From Cyprinodon diabolis (Eukaryota > Chordata > Actinopteri > Cyprinodontiformes > Cyprinodontidae), in NCBI GenBank assembly GCA_030533445.1, contig CM060078.1, positions 27,102,091 through 27,166,090 on the forward strand: a stretch of 64,000 nt of DNA, read 5' to 3'. This document shows positions 1 through 12,939 of the stretch, in pieces. The first letter of the stretch is position 1; every line of letters begins with the position of its first letter. Under the pieces are notes generated by a model. The model had not been told where the DNA came from and ran no database searches. It saw nothing but the letters and a program-made list of their open reading frames with translations. Made by a program: the position numbers and the translations under genes.

Positions 1-2457
1 ACCTCTATTAGTCTTCAGCACAATGAGCTGACTTCTGAGTCCATTGCAGATGCATTCAAAGGGCCAAAGAAGCTGCTGTCATTGGACCTGAGTCATAACA
101 AGCTGAAGAAGCTGCCGGCAGGAGTCCCTACTTCACTGGAAATACTCTATGCTGATTATAATGAGATTGACAAAATCGGAGCAGGGTATCTGAAAAAGCT
201 TCCCAACCTTCGTTACCTGAGGGTTTCCCACAACAAACTGCAGGATTCTGGGATTCCCTCTGGAGCTTTAAATGTGACTTCACTCGTGGAGCTGGATCTT
301 TCATTCAACAAACTGCAGTCAATCCCTGAGATCAACGAGCAGCTGGAGCAGCTCTATCTCCAGGCCAATGAGATTAGCAGTAAGTTTATACTCAGTGTTT
401 GAAGATAATTTGGTGCAGAACGAGGGAACATGTTCAAATACTAATTAAGGACATCCACCTTATTTAACACAAGAGTTCAGGATTAATCTCTTACCGGAAT
501 TTTGTTAATAGCAACTGGTAAAAAGTTAAAATGAACACCAGCCATTTTCACAAAGTCATTAGCTTTGTATGAACGTCTGCCTCAACCCCGAATCCCTCAG
601 TCACCATATAGAGCGGGGACTATATAGTTGACTTTACAGTGAACTCAGTTAATTGATAATTGACTGTTGGGACAAATAATCACTACTTTTCACTCCCCGT
701 TGGTCGCATGACTCTGGCTCCCCACAAAGTGCCAGCGCCTTCTTTGTTATCTGTTGCTGTCATTTGGTAGTGACAGCCTGTGGTCACATTGGGCCGCTGC
801 GACAACAGATCCTATGATATATCTGCTCGTGTAGTGACCATGGATGGTCACTACGTTGCAAGCTGCATTTTGGGAAATCTCGAATTCACTACTTTTTCAT
901 CCACTAGATGCTCAGACACTCATCTAAAATGGCGTAACTACCAAATAATGCCCTATATAGTAATAAGGGCAAACATTCTGACATGGCCATTGATTTTGCA
1001 CCACTCCCTCTTATTGGGCAATAATGTGGCAATAATGGAAACTAACAGCTCTCCTTTAACTCAAGGATCTTTCCAGCAGAACGTTTCAATGCAAGCTGCA
1101 ATCTGCTTTAAGGGCTGGGGATTTGAGAAACCCGGACAGGCCAAACAAAAACCCAATCCTAGTCTCAATCACTCTTTAGAAAGGGACCAATAGATGAAAA
1201 AAAAAGCTTTTCCCCCCTTGATGAAGGAAAAAAAGATCATTTAAAATAATGTGTCGAAAACTATAACTTAATAAACAAATAAATTACATCTCAATTGATA
1301 GTGGTCAACAAAAACACACCAGTCCACACATCCACTCTCCTGCATTAACAGTCCAACCTTTATTTCATTTATGGCTTTAACAGGTCCAAGCTTTTATCAA
1401 AGCAATGAAGTAGGATAGGCTTTAAAGAGCCATGAGAGAAACAATGACATTAAAAATGACCCGACTGTATGGGCTATTGCAGAACCCAGGATAAACCGTG
1501 TTTAAAAATGTATCATGTCGTTATCTCAAGATGATGATGATGATGATGTATGTTTCGATTGGTTTATAAATCATTTATAACATCCTGAAAAGAGGAGTTT
1601 CTTATCTAGGAGGAAAACAGATGAATTTATCCATTTAGGCTTTTTTTCTCAAAAAGAGTAGACATTCTTTTGAAATCCCAAAAGAATAAAAGTGTTTATG
1701 CCTCAACACAGATCAAGATAATCCTACTATCAACTCATTAAAGTAGAATATTGAACTAAAGCTTTCAGAAAACAGAACTACAATTCCTTGACAAAGCTGA
1801 ATAGTTCAGTGTTGGTCATTTTAATTTATTTGCAATTTTGTAGTTCTGCAGTTTAAATGTTTAACAACCTGCTTTTTCAGATACATAAAAAAGAGAATAC
1901 CAAAAAAATATCAGTTTAACTGAGTAATCATAATCCCTCAGATATGTGAGCTGTTCCAAATAAGAATCCTAACTGATATAATACAGAGAGAAATAAAAAT
2001 ATTTAAATAAAGACATAAGATTTGTTTGTGGTGTATACGAGATTTAAGCATTACCAACATCAAATTTCTTAAAAGGGTATCAAAATATTTACATGGAACC
2101 TGTTTACATTAGCTTTCATTTATTGTCAGTAGCTATATATAAAGTCTATTTTGTGTAGGCAATTTTTTGTTAAAACTGTTTAATTCACATCCAAAATACA
2201 GATCATTTAAAGCCATACATTCATCATCAATGACATCATATAGGAAGGATTACAAATTTGGGATAATTCAAATGTTTATCATTTGTTTTTGATCATCCAC
2301 AGAGTTTGACTTGGCGAGTTTCTGCAAGTTCACAGGACCCCTGAACTATTCACGCCTCAAACATCTGCGTCTGGATGCCAACAACATCACACACAGCGAC
2401 ATGCCTGCTGAATCCGCAAACTGCCTGCGTCAAGCTTCCGATATCATGTTTGAATAA
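1..2457 (+). CDS. lum: lumican, 3' part (partial at window start)
   Basis: Lumican is a secreted class II small leucine-rich keratan-sulphate proteoglycan that binds collagen fibrils and organises corneal and connective-tissue matrix. Two coding exons are visible. The first runs from the window edge to 379, in frame from base 1, with donor gt at 380. The last runs 2303-2457 after an 'ag' acceptor and ends in TAA. Together they encode about 177 residues: leucine-rich repeats with typical LxxLxLxxNxL spacing, including SHNKLKKLPAG and SFNKLQSIPE, then the C-terminal ear repeat with two cysteines (FCKFTGPLNYS and NCLRQASDI). The pattern FCKFTGPLNYS...KHLRLDANNIT resembles the lumican C-terminus closely. 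The N-terminus with its cysteine cluster and signal peptide lies outside the window. Position directly upstream of keratocan supports the call. AATAAA signals follow at 2709 and 3172. Confidence 0.93.
380..2302 (+). other. last intron of lum
   Basis: A GT-AG intron of about 1.9 kb. It contains one copy of an interspersed repeat (about 573-960, listed separately) and a short GAT microsatellite at about 1531-1549. The rest is AT-rich, and I see nothing else in it. Confidence 0.85.
573..960 (+). repeat. non-autonomous interspersed repeat, copy 1
   Basis: The stretch from about 573 to 830 matches the reverse complement of about 5577-5845 over its length. Shared blocks include 'gaactcagtt', 'cccgttggtc' and 'tctttgttat'. 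The outer end carries 'accatatagagcgggg', and 'ccctatatagtaa' near 950 may be the opposite terminus. The family is not recognised. It is probably a MITE-like DNA element. Confidence 0.6.
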
Positions 2458-2708
2458 GGACCTCCATTCAGTGAAGGATTCCACCATCTACAGCTATGAC
2501 AACTTCAACCCAAAGCCTTCTGGATTTAAATCATTTCGTTTCCATCCTTTTGTAAAGCTCAATGTTTGTGCACTTCCTCCAAGCATTATGCAAATATAAA
2601 ATGTTCATAGTTATTTTATCCATTTCGCTTTTTATCTCTTTAGGTATACTTAGTGAATTTTTTCAAAATATAAAATGAAACAAGAAATGTATAATTTGAT
2701 CAGAATAC

Positions 2709-2714
2709 AATAAA
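2709..2714 (+). terminator. lum polyadenylation signal candidate
   Basis: AATAAA lies about 250 bases after the lumican stop codon. A second AATAAA at 3172-3177 could mark a longer 3' UTR. Confidence 0.5.
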
Positions 2715-4650
2715 ACAGGAGACACACACTTTAAACATTCCAACTTTGTATATAATTACACCAAATATTAACATATGGGAATGTGTTACTTTTTTAATTG
2801 TCCTAGTTTAGTCAGTTGTTTATGTCATTAAAATATATATAAATATATACTATCAATCAAGAAAAAAACTACATGCTTAGATTTCTGTGTGTAACGAAAG
2901 GAAATGTGAAATAGCAGCACAGATTCATAACAGCTTTATTTTAACTTTTTGAATGTATTAAAGTGGTTAAAAAGAAGGTACCAGTGTTGTGAAATCACAG
3001 TTGCCTGCTTTAAATTTAACCCTTTATTATAGCAACAGCTTAAAGCCCAATAACTGTTTTGTTTTGATCAACTGAATGCCTACTGTACATTAAAATAACT
3101 TTTTTAAGCAACCAATAAGTAGTATGCTAATGTGCTTAATGTTTCATTCTCTCTGTATACTTGTAATAAGAAATAAATGAATAACCATGTCTGGAGTTTT
3201 TTTGTATTTTATTTTATTTTTTGCTTTCAGTAGAAGATATACACAACGTGATATTCTTTTGTTGCTCAAAATTGTGCTTCTTGCACTGTAAGACACCCTT
3301 CTTTGATATTAACTTACGCCTTTTTGATCAATCTTTCTCTTGTTTTTAAGTTCTCAGCAATATACAGATCTGATGCACATTTATGAACTTGTTGCTCTTC
3401 CTAGTTTAGTACATTACATTCTAACCAAACCTATGCAACAAACATGCATCTATGAAACTCAAAATAAAGTATGAAAGCTTAGTCTAGATTAGAAATTGCC
3501 CAATCTAAATATAACTGATTTTTTTTTTTAATGCATAAAGAATAGGCATAAACTGATTTGGCCTGTATTAGATCAATTTCTCTAAATTTTAGACTGTAGA
3601 AGGGCTAAAATGATCTTCCTGATATCAACCACATAAGTTGGTTGGTTATGTAAAAGCTGTCACGATAAAATGCATCCGCAATCTGAAAAAAGAGTGAGAG
3701 GATTAAAACATTGACATCAATAGTTGGGCTTGACCTAAACTATTTCAACAGATCTCTCTCAATGCATACAAATCAGACTTTGAAGAAAGCTTAAGGAAAT
3801 ATCTCCAAATAAATTGGAATAATCTTAAACAGATTATTCTGACGTCAAGAAAACACAAATTTGGTTTGGTCCAATTTAAAATCAAATAAAATATGTTTTT
3901 TTAATCTTTTATACAGTGTATTTACATACCTTATTGCACCAAGGATAAATTGTATGTTTGCTGGTTTAATGTCTGTGGCGCCCTGATTTCAAGGGAAACG
4001 ATACATTTTATTTATTCCCTCAAGCATTTTACTATAAACATTTGAACAACAAAAATTATCTCAAAAACCAGCCTAAGTAACCCTCAACAATCCTTTAAAA
4101 GATCAGTAGCTGTCTTTCTGAAATAAGAATTAGGACTTACATTGCCTCCTCTGGGATTATTCTAAATGTCTTTTTTGATTCGCTGCTGTAACCCTGATAC
4201 CAGTCAGGAGTTAGAAGAAAAATAAATCTACCATCTTCACACCCCCAAAACCCTTATTACATCGTGTAACATGTTTCCTTTAATCACTCTTTCTTATTTC
4301 ACATGTTTTCATAAAGTCATTTGCACCAACTCTAAATCTAGGGCAATTTCCTCCCTCTCCCTCTGCTGTTGCCCTTATTTGAAATCCAGGAGTAAAGCTC
4401 CTGCTGTCTGTGTCTAGACAATAAAGTCCTTCATGAAGAGGTAAGCCTCAAATCTCTTTCCACTTCACACACTGAGTGCACATACAATCAGCTTTTGCGG
4501 CCTGGCAGTCCAACTCCAAAGTTTATTCTTTAGCACAGACCATCTCCAGATGTTCTTCCTGTTTGCACTTATCTTCTGTGTCCATCCATCATCTTTCTCA
4601 TCTGTTTCTCCTCTTGATTCCAGATTTCCTTTCACTTTATACTTCTGTAT

Positions 4651-4653
<3 letters not shown>

Positions 4654-4699
<46 letters not shown>
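4654..4699. repeat. (AT)n microsatellite
   Basis: About 23 uninterrupted AT dinucleotides. Confidence 0.95.
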
Positions 4700-4704
<5 letters not shown>

Positions 4705-5066
4705 AGGGTTTTTTTGTTTTTGTTATGATTTATGTTATTTAGCATTCAGCACACATCTAACTAAAATTTTATTTTCTCCTGTATTTTGTAGAATGGCCTT
4801 AAGAACTAAGCAAATCGGTCATGACATGATTATAAATCTACTGATTAAATGTTGACGAACACTGTGACCAAACTAGTATAAATGATGAAAGTGTTTTCCT
4901 AGGAGTTTGTAGGAGTGACAACTACTTTGAATTTGGTCAAACAGAAATATCTCTACAAAAGGGTTTAAAGATTGAAATAAAGGCTTGATGTTTCCACTTT
5001 ACCAGTGAGAAGTTGCTTTTCTTTTTTTGTGTCTTTACCAGTGATCAAACAAAAAAAGTGATCAGC

Positions 5067-5129
<63 letters not shown>
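5067..5129. repeat. (GAT)n microsatellite
   Basis: About 21 uninterrupted GAT trinucleotides. Confidence 0.95.
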
Positions 5130-5576
5130 CAAACAACACTAAAAGAGAGCTGTATGATTTGGCGCACCTAATAGAGACATTCATACCATAAATTATATCT
5201 CTCTGTCTCATTATGACAGTGGGTTTTTAATTCCCTAATTTCATTTAGGGAATTCAAAGAGTCCTCACGCACAGTATTGTTGTTGTTCTTTTTTATTAAA
5301 GGTATAGAGGATGATCTTTTGTTTCTGGATGGATCATCTAAATAAGTGGTCCTCCTAATTTTAAATCATTCTAATGATATGTTAACATAAGGCTGTCCTA
5401 CGTGCTCTTCCCGTTAACTATCTTTGTCTGCGCATGCACAATTTCAGTTTCAGACAGTCATTGAAGCTCACCTTTCTCACTGCAGTTCTTTGAAAATGGC
5501 CAGAGGGTCGTAAGAGAAAAAATGTCAATGAAGTGTATTAGAATAAAAGAAAGGCCTAAGAAGAGGCAGAAATAAC

Positions 5577-5845
5577 CCCGAATGCTTTGTGCAGAAAACT
5601 CTCCTCACAAAGCATCATGGGATTTGCTGTAACAGCGGCCATAGGCTGTCGCTACCCGACAGCGGCAACTAATAACAAAGATGGTGCAAGCACAGTGCAG
5701 TGGAGAAGGAGTTACTTGACCAACGGGCAGCAAAAAGTAGTAATCATCTGTCCGAGCGGTCAGTCAACTGAGTTCGCTATAAATTCCACTATGTATTCGC
5801 CCCTCTATATAGTGATTTAGGGGTTAGGGCGGTTGTTTGGACACA
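5577..5845 (-). repeat. non-autonomous interspersed repeat, copy 2 (inverted)
   Basis: Reverse complement of the element in the lum intron (573-830). It ends in 'ctatatagtgatttagggg', the mirror of 'ccctcagtcaccatatagag' in copy 1. The two copies differ by scattered substitutions, so they are independent old insertions and not a recent duplication. Confidence 0.6.
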
Positions 5846-8349
5846 GTAAGCTTGTATGAGCAATTAGAACAGCAACTTTTTAACAGAGCGTGCACGAGGA
5901 GAAATGGGTTTTGCATGCTCTCACACACGTAAAATAGGCGTTCCCTCTGGGGAGCAGGTACAGGGTTGTACATGGCAGGATGGAGATGGCAGGTCTTTTA
6001 AAAAACTCACAAAGATCTTCCACTATACCTTTAAGCCAAAATAAAAAGGAGACAGTATAAGGACTATTATTATTATTATTTCAAAATATCCTTTATTCTG
6101 TACAAGAGTTCTATTGAAATTCTAAATATTGTGTGATAACATGGTTGCACGAGTTTAAACATCTATTAGGTTATTTTCAGCCTTCAGTTCTGTTTGGTAC
6201 AAGTCTACTAGCATCCCCAACCTGTTATGACATCACTTTTATAGCTGGACTTTGACTAGGCTGTGTTAGGATATAGGTCAAATAATGTAAGGATCAATGT
6301 CTAGTATTTTTAATCCATATACTTTGTTTTTAGGATTTTTTAAAAAGGTATTTTATAAAGACAAAAAGAAACAATATAAAATCTTTTCTAGTGGACCCAA
6401 TTTTAAAAACATACTGTAGGTGCGGCTTAAGTACATATTTTACAAAGAATTATGTTCAAAGAGTACCTTTGGGGGGGGGCTTTCCTCTTTATTAGGGATA
6501 AAGAAAGATAAGAATTTGCCTTAGGTTGTAAGAAAAGAGGAGCGAGTAGCCCTTCTATAACCTCACCTGTCAGCCTAAGGCCTGTTTGTTAAAAATGAGC
6601 AATAAACTGACCCAGCACCCATCCTCAAGAGTTATGGGCAAAAAACATACCCTTCTTGAAGAAATAAAGGGTTTAGTTGGGTGTGTTTCCAGTATTTTAT
6701 CTCTCCAGGGCCAACAGAGGGCCGAAGATTTCAGAATAAAATGTAAAAGAGGTGGGAGAAAAACAGCTGGGCTGGCAGAAAAAGCTAAGTGACAATTTCT
6801 GAAAGGACATCCCAGTCGCCCCAGTCGTCCTCCCACCAACAACACATGCTCTATCCACTCGGTTCACCCGGTGTGCAAGGTGTTGCATTGGGGAGATCTA
6901 ACAACAGCAACTAAGGTTCAAGTGCTGTGGAAGAGGACAATCATTGCTGGAGAGGAATCATAGCCAGACCTCGGCTGGCTGCATGCAAATCTTTCACTTC
7001 AGCTGGAAAACCAGGTAAAAATGATAGTTTATACAGATATTTTGATAAATAATTGCAAAATGTTGCAGTTGATGTTTTAATGATGAATTAAATGACTGCA
7101 GTGATTTTGTTATTTTGTTTCCACTCTTCAGAGTTCTTGCCAAAGCTTAAACATGCATGACAAAAAGAAAAGTTAAATATGTGTAGTAGGGATTTTATAT
7201 ACATAAAATGTTACATTCCATTTAGCTTCACTTTGCAAACATACTATTGTGAATTTTCCAAACAAGATGGATCTGTATAATTCACCTCTTTACAATAATT
7301 ACCCATTAACAAAGCTGCCTTCTCCCAACTCTAGATATACTGATCCATGCTAACAAACTCCCACAAACTGCAAACTCATGTGGTGTATTTCAGTAAGCTA
7401 TAAAGTGGATACAATTCTGCAAATTCATATTGCACAAATGAAGGCTGCTGTGTAATTACATCTGCTGGCTCACTGTAAAAGACCCTGGCAGAAAATTCGC
7501 ACTTTGAGAATCCCCAGCATGTGTTTCTCTTTAGTTTCCCAGGCACATTGTTGCCAGTATTTGTTTTCAGTAAACATGTGTTTCATTTTACGGGCGTTGT
7601 AAAGCCCTGACTCACAGTTCGGCATCAAATTTTGCGCACAAGATAATTTTCTAGTCAGATATGCCGTCAGTTCCAGCAGCTCTTTGCTATTTTATTCAAT
7701 CAATGTACATTACTGACACCCTGATGTTTTAAAACAAAGCAACACTTTGAAGTGTTTATGTTTTCCCTTGGAGATACCAGTGAAAACATTCATAATGTAC
7801 ACATGGGCCATGCGCTAATATTGTCTCTTGAAGAGATGATTAATCCCACATGGCTTGAAGATAATCATTGTGCTTTGTCATGATAAAAAAAGTATTGAAG
7901 CCTGTCTACTACCACCCCCAATGGTTGCTTGCCACAGAAGAATGTGTTGATATAAAAAAAATCCTATTTTGGGTTAACAATCCATTAGGCAATCTGCAGA
8001 GTTTGTGCAATTCAACTATCAATCAACATAAATACACCATAGGAAGTAAAGCAAAAACTTTAATGGGCTTGCACTGCTGATCATGGATAAGTGTTGCTCC
8101 TAAGCTCACAGGTAGGCGAGGATTATCTTGCAGCATTTACGCCTTTGCATCATTGACAGAAACTGGCACAGTCCCATGCCTGCCTGTTGAAAGGCCAGTA
8201 ATCCTGATGTTATCTGGCTTCTGCACAATTTATATTGCATTCCTGTTGCAAAATCTTTTTACAGTTAGTGTAACCTCTGTCCTTTAAAACCTCTCACACC
8301 TGCAGCTAATATTTTTAACTTTCAGCATTGTTGTGAGAGGACTAATGAT

Positions 8350-9490
8350 CTCATTCCGTAAAAAATCAAAAAATATCCACTGGACTTGGTTTTCAAGATT
8401 TGAAGACGTTTCGCCACCTCTCCAGGAAGCTTTCTCAATTCAAATGTCTGGATCCGCAGTGAGTTTAAGTCTTATATGGACAAGGCCTTGTATTGCTTGG
8501 AGACCTGCAAATGGTAACCGATGAATGGGTCGTTTAGTTCCATCGTTAGCCTGTAATATCTGAACCTGTCTATGATTCTAGGGGTCGGTCCTTAAAGGGG
8601 GGGATTGCCATTAAGGGGGGGGATTGTCTCCTGTAATACCTGAAACCTGTCTATGATTGTTAAGGGTCGGTTGTTAAGGAGGTATCGTTCACCGGCTGGA
8701 GCGGGTAGGTCCCTCGTTCCTCTGTGATGGTGTGGGGGGTTTGGTGATATCTGGAAGGGATCATGTCTATGATTGAATTGTATGTTTTTGGAAGCTGGAA
8801 TGTGAGTCCACCACCTCTGTTTAAAGTTGGTTTTTCTCTCTTAACATAGATGGCTTCCTTCACGCCCCTCTCAAACCACCTATTTTCTTTATCCAGAATA
8901 TGGACATTCTGGTCCTCAAAAGAATGGACCAGAATGTCCATATTCTGGATAAAGAAAATAGGTGGTTTGAGAGGGGCGTGAAGGAAGCCATCTATGTTAA
9001 GAGAGAAAAACCAACTTTAAACAGAGGTGGTGGACTCAGATTCCAGCTTCCAAAAACATACAATTCAATCATAGACATGATCCCTTCCAGATATCACCAA
9101 ACCCCCTACCCCATCACAGAGGAACGAGGGACCTACCCGCTCCAGCCGGTGAACGATACCTCCTTAACGACCGACCCTTAACAATCATAGACAGGTTTCA
9201 GGTATTACAGGAGACAATCCCCCCCTTAATGGAAATCCCCCCTTTAACGACCGACCCCTAGAATCATAGACAGGTTCAGATATTACAGGCTAATGATGGA
9301 ACTAAACGACCCATTCATCGGTTACCATTTGCAGGTCTCCAAGCAATACAAGGCCTTGTCCATATAAGACTTAAACTCACTGCGGATCCAGACATTTGAA
9401 TTGAGAAAGCTTCCTGGAGAGGTGGCGAAACGTCTTCAAATCTTGAAAACCAAGTCCAGTGGATATTTTTTGAATTTTTACGGAATGACT
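8350..9490. mobile_element. Penelope-like element 3' ends forming a 1.1-kb palindrome
   Basis: Two nearly identical arms (about 8350-8915 and 8926-9490) face each other around a 10-base spacer (8916-8925). Each arm encodes, on opposite strands, the same peptide with ENRWFERGVKEAIYVKRE followed by LNRGGGL and a tail. This peptide is familiar from the C-terminal region, after the GIY-YIG endonuclease, of fish Penelope-like retroelement proteins. The outer part of each arm has 'gacgtttcgccacctctcc', typical of the 3' part of these elements. The right arm continues past the palindrome into 'gacctggatgactgagaac'; the left does not. No reverse transcriptase is left, so it is a dead 5'-truncated pair. 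Family assignment is from memory of the motif. Confidence 0.75.
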
Positions 9491-9889
9491 ATGACCTGGA
9501 TGACTGAGAACCTTCATTAGCACAATGATCTCATTGCAGCATAGATCATGAATGTGCAGTCACGCTCCAAAATACTCTCAGTGTAAATCTTCAAGCAAAA
9601 TATATTTTATATCCAACTGATTTCAGCTGATCTAATGCAAGTTCAAAAACGTCTTTTTAGGTCATCTTACATGACAAAAAACAAAAAAAAATATATGAAA
9701 TCCTGCGTAGACAAATTGAATTATAATTAATCTTCCCAATTTGTATTAATTATATGAATTTAGATAAAACTGAATTGATTCATATACATTCCTGTTCAGT
9801 AAAACTCATTAAATACTATCTAATGAGTTACATATACATATTAAGTAAAGTATCTGAAGGGGTCCTACCAAGTGCATCTAGTCACTGAC

Positions 9890-10030
9890 TTTGCAGCAAT
9901 CAACAACCCAAGCAAGCTAGCACTGATTGTAGGGAGGACCCATCAACCTTTATGAGAAGAAACCTCCAGCAGAACCAGGCTCTATATGAGAGGTCAAACA
10001 AAAGCAAGATAAGCAAAACTAAAGATAAGA
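9890..10030. repeat. possible interspersed repeat
   Basis: The phrases 'gggaggacccatcaacc' and 'cctccagcagaaccaggctc' recur in fish genomes as part of an unclassified repeat. This rests on recognition only, with no second copy in the window. Confidence 0.3.
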
Positions 10031-10559
10031 AAATGGACCAGGAACACTCTATGTGGGTAAGGAGAACAAAACAAGTATGCAGTTAACAACCATTATTCCT
10101 CAAGTGATACGTCCCAGAAAACGGGCAGAGGTAATTACAGTATGACTGAACAATGTGTTTCAAACTGACTTTAGACCCTTAATTTTCTTGTTGTAAGCTG
10201 TAAACTTTTCCAACTTGCAGGGTAATTTATCCTAATTGTACTGTCAACATATGACGCACAAATCTAGCTCAAAGGTTGATAAAGGACACTGGATTAATTT
10301 GTTAAGACAAGCCAGCATTGGGAGGAAGGACTGTCCATGTGGACATTAGCAGTCCACGAGCAAGAACATCTAGGCAAAGTGGGCCATGTCTCTAAAAGTT
10401 AAAAATACTTAACAATCTATACAGAAGATTATGAACCCTCTTGTTGGGTCCACCTGATTGGCTAAGAACAGCTTAAAGTTCATCCTGAGCGACAGGTTGG
10501 CACATGTTGAATGAAACAAGCTGTGGTACAAATACAGGGAAGTAAAAGGGGCATCACTG

Positions 10560-10628
10560 TCATTTCAGACCACGCTTAATCATTTGCCAACGAAGGACGC
10601 TACAAAGACAAACTTTGAAGAATTAAAG
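10560..10628 (+). other. kera: probable 5' UTR exon of kera
   Basis: The keratocan coding exon opens with an acceptor six bases before its ATG, so a non-coding first exon is required. The best donor upstream is 'taaag|gtaagaag' with exon end at 10628. A TATA-like or AT-rich stretch lies at about 10530-10545, and the start given is a guess. The implied first intron is 947 bases. Confidence 0.5.
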
Positions 10629-11581
10629 GTAAGAAGAACTTCCAAAGAAAAGAGGTTACTCATGCTTCCATGTGATTATAGGTGAAGAAGTATATTAGAA
10701 TGACAAACATCAAAATGTTCTCTATGATTTAGTGATAGAAACAGATCTGTTTTCTATTGTTGGTCAGTGTTTTGTCTACCAGGCTCATTGATGCTTGATG
10801 GAATTACATCTCTACCATAATGCCACATTTTGTGTACTAAATAAGGGTAGAAAGCTTTAGCCTCTGTAACCACAGGCACAACTCTGAAAGGAGGTGATTC
10901 AAACTTTGTCTTTGAAGTGAGCTCATCTGTGGAAAAAGCTTGGCCTATGCAAAATGAGTTCCAGACAATCCTGCAGCGCATCAAGAATTTAAACAAGCAC
11001 CAGATGGCAGCTAAGACAAGTCAAGCAAAAGTTTAAAAAGGAAGACTGACAGGAGATGAAAAGAAATCCTCCAGATCTTGTCTAATCCTCTTGTAATTTG
11101 TATTTTTGAGTTTATGTGTATTTATGTTCTCTGTCACATACATCTAATCCATACATAATGCATATGCCATCAATTGCATCTTTAATTACTTAAGCTGTTC
11201 TTAATCAAGATGTTTAGGGAGCATTGTTGTAGCTTTTTATAATTACAAGAAAACAAGGAGCATCTTGCTACTGAAGAGCCAAGAGTTAGTTTCATCTAAT
11301 GCAAGAGAAAGTTGACAAGGCTGAACAGCCAGTCTCCTGATCTCTGTCTTTGACATCAAAGTAATAACAGAAGAAGAAACAATGACTTTCAGGCACTGTT
11401 TTTTTTTTCATTAGCACCTAAATTAAGCTGTATTTAATGCTGGAAATGTAGACTTTATTCCTCTATACTCTATCAAATGCCTTATGAAGACTCTTCAAAG
11501 TTACGTTCTTAAAGAATGTTTTATTGTTCACTTGCCATTAAGCTAATTACATTTTGTGCTTATCTGCTCTTTCAGGTTGGC

Positions 11582-12702
11582 ATGGCTACCCTCCAGAAGC
11601 TTTTCAGTATTTTGTGCCTGATAACCCTAGTTGTCAGCCAGGACATGCCTTACGAGGAACTTCTTGCCCAGATCCAAGCCTGTCCAAAAGAGTGCAGCTG
11701 TCCCCCAAACTTCCCCCGTGCAGTGTACTGTGACAACAAAGGGCTTAAGAGCTTCCCTAAGATCCCCCCCTACACATGGTATCTCTATCTGCAGAATAAT
11801 CTACTTGAAACAGTGCCAACTGATGCGCTGCAGAATGCAACACAGCTGCGCTGGCTGAACCTAAACCGCAACAAAATTACAAGTGACGGAGTAGACAAAG
11901 GTGTCCTGGGTACAATGAAACATCTGGCTCACCTATATATGGATGATAACCTGCTGTCCACTATGCCATCTCCACTGCCAGTCAGTCTTGAGCACTTACG
12001 TCTCTCTCGCAATCGCATCTCCAAAATTCCTGCTGGAGTGTTTGTTGGTATGGAAAAGCTAAATTTGCTAGATCTCCAGGGGAACAAGCTGATGGATGAT
12101 GCTGTCACTGAAGTGAGCCTAAAAGGTCTTACCAACCTGGTTCAAATCAATCTTGCTAAGAACCAGCTCAGTAATATGCCCCTTGGACTTCCACCCACAA
12201 CCACCCAGCTTTTTCTAGATGGTAACAACATTGAAAAAATTCCTGCTGACTACTTCAAAGGTTTGCCAAAAATGGCTTTTCTGAGGCTCAACCACAACAA
12301 ACTTGGCAGCGGTGGTGTTCCAAAAGATATTTTTAACATCTCCAGTATGCTGGACCTACAACTGTCTCACAATCAACTAACAGAAGTCCCAGTCATTCCG
12401 TCAGGCCTTGAACACCTTTACCTTGACCACAACAAGATTGCAAGTATGTTATAATGCAAGAAAAAAATCTTTGGAGAACCTAAAGGGTTGTTATTCATCT
12501 GTCTTATTGCATTTCTACTTGTTTCTTTCCAGGTGTGAATGGCTCCTCGGTATGTCCCATCTCTTTTGATTCTCTGGATGACTCCATGAATGAAAGTCTG
12601 CCAAAACTGCGTTATCTCCGACTGGATGGCAATGAGATCAGTCCACCAATTCCCAGGGATGTGGTCATGTGCTTTCGTCTCCTTAGGTCTATTGTTATCT
12701 AA
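11582..12702 (+). CDS. kera: keratocan
   Basis: Keratocan is a corneal class II small leucine-rich proteoglycan, carrying keratan sulphate in the extracellular matrix and controlling collagen fibril spacing. Coding exons are 11582-12443 and 12533-12702 (phase 1 junction), giving 343 residues against about 352 in human. A hydrophobic signal peptide at residues 1-19 (MATLQKLFSILCLITLVVSQ) is followed by the N-terminal cysteine cluster C-x3-C-x-C-x9-C, diagnostic of class II. Next come about ten LRRs, including WYLYLQNNLLETVP and AFLRLNHNKLGSGGVP, and a C-terminal ear repeat with LRYLRLDGNEISPPIP and a final cysteine. Potential N-glycosylation sites are NAT, NIS, NGS and NES. The ATG is six bases after the acceptor. 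An upstream in-frame extension at 11516 is intronic. Flanked by lum and epyc as in other vertebrates. Confidence 0.96.
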
Positions 12703-12939
12703 CCACAAAGCAACTAAATGTTGCATGCTAATTTGGTAATTCGCAACTATTGAAAGGACGTTGATGTTTTTCCAATATATGAAGCTTGCAAAGTTTAAGC
12801 TTACATCAAGTTTTTCATTGTTACATCTTGGGAAGCCTTTGAAGTGGAACAGGAATTAAATCTAAAAGAAACACACTGATCAATAGTTGTTCTTGATATA
12901 AAATTTGCTGACCACTAGTTGTGCCTTATGTCAGTGAAA

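Larger units (their letters stand above)
2458..10540. other. intergenic region lum-kera
   Basis: No gene is supported here. It holds the lum 3' UTR, an (AT)n tract at 4654-4699, a (GAT)n tract at 5067-5129, the inverted copy of the lum-intron repeat (about 5577-5845), the Penelope-like palindrome (8350-9490) and a possible repeat near 9890-10030. Short open frames elsewhere lack recognisable motifs and look random. Confidence 0.75.

Noticed and set aside
780..1193. 137-codon open frame in the lum intron
   Set aside because: It overlaps an interspersed repeat, has no recognisable motif and lies inside an intron of a gene on the same strand.
4476..4700. Open frame ending in a Tyr-Ile run
   Set aside because: The end is translation of the (AT)n microsatellite; no homology is recognised.
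6900..7015. Possible leader exon with an octamer-like ATGCAAAT and a donor at about 7015
   Set aside because: No downstream coding exon can be tied to it and the donor (gtaaaa) is weak.
11516..11581. 22-residue N-terminal extension of keratocan
   Set aside because: It is intronic; a good acceptor at 11574-11575 precedes the ATG, and the shorter protein has a proper signal peptide.
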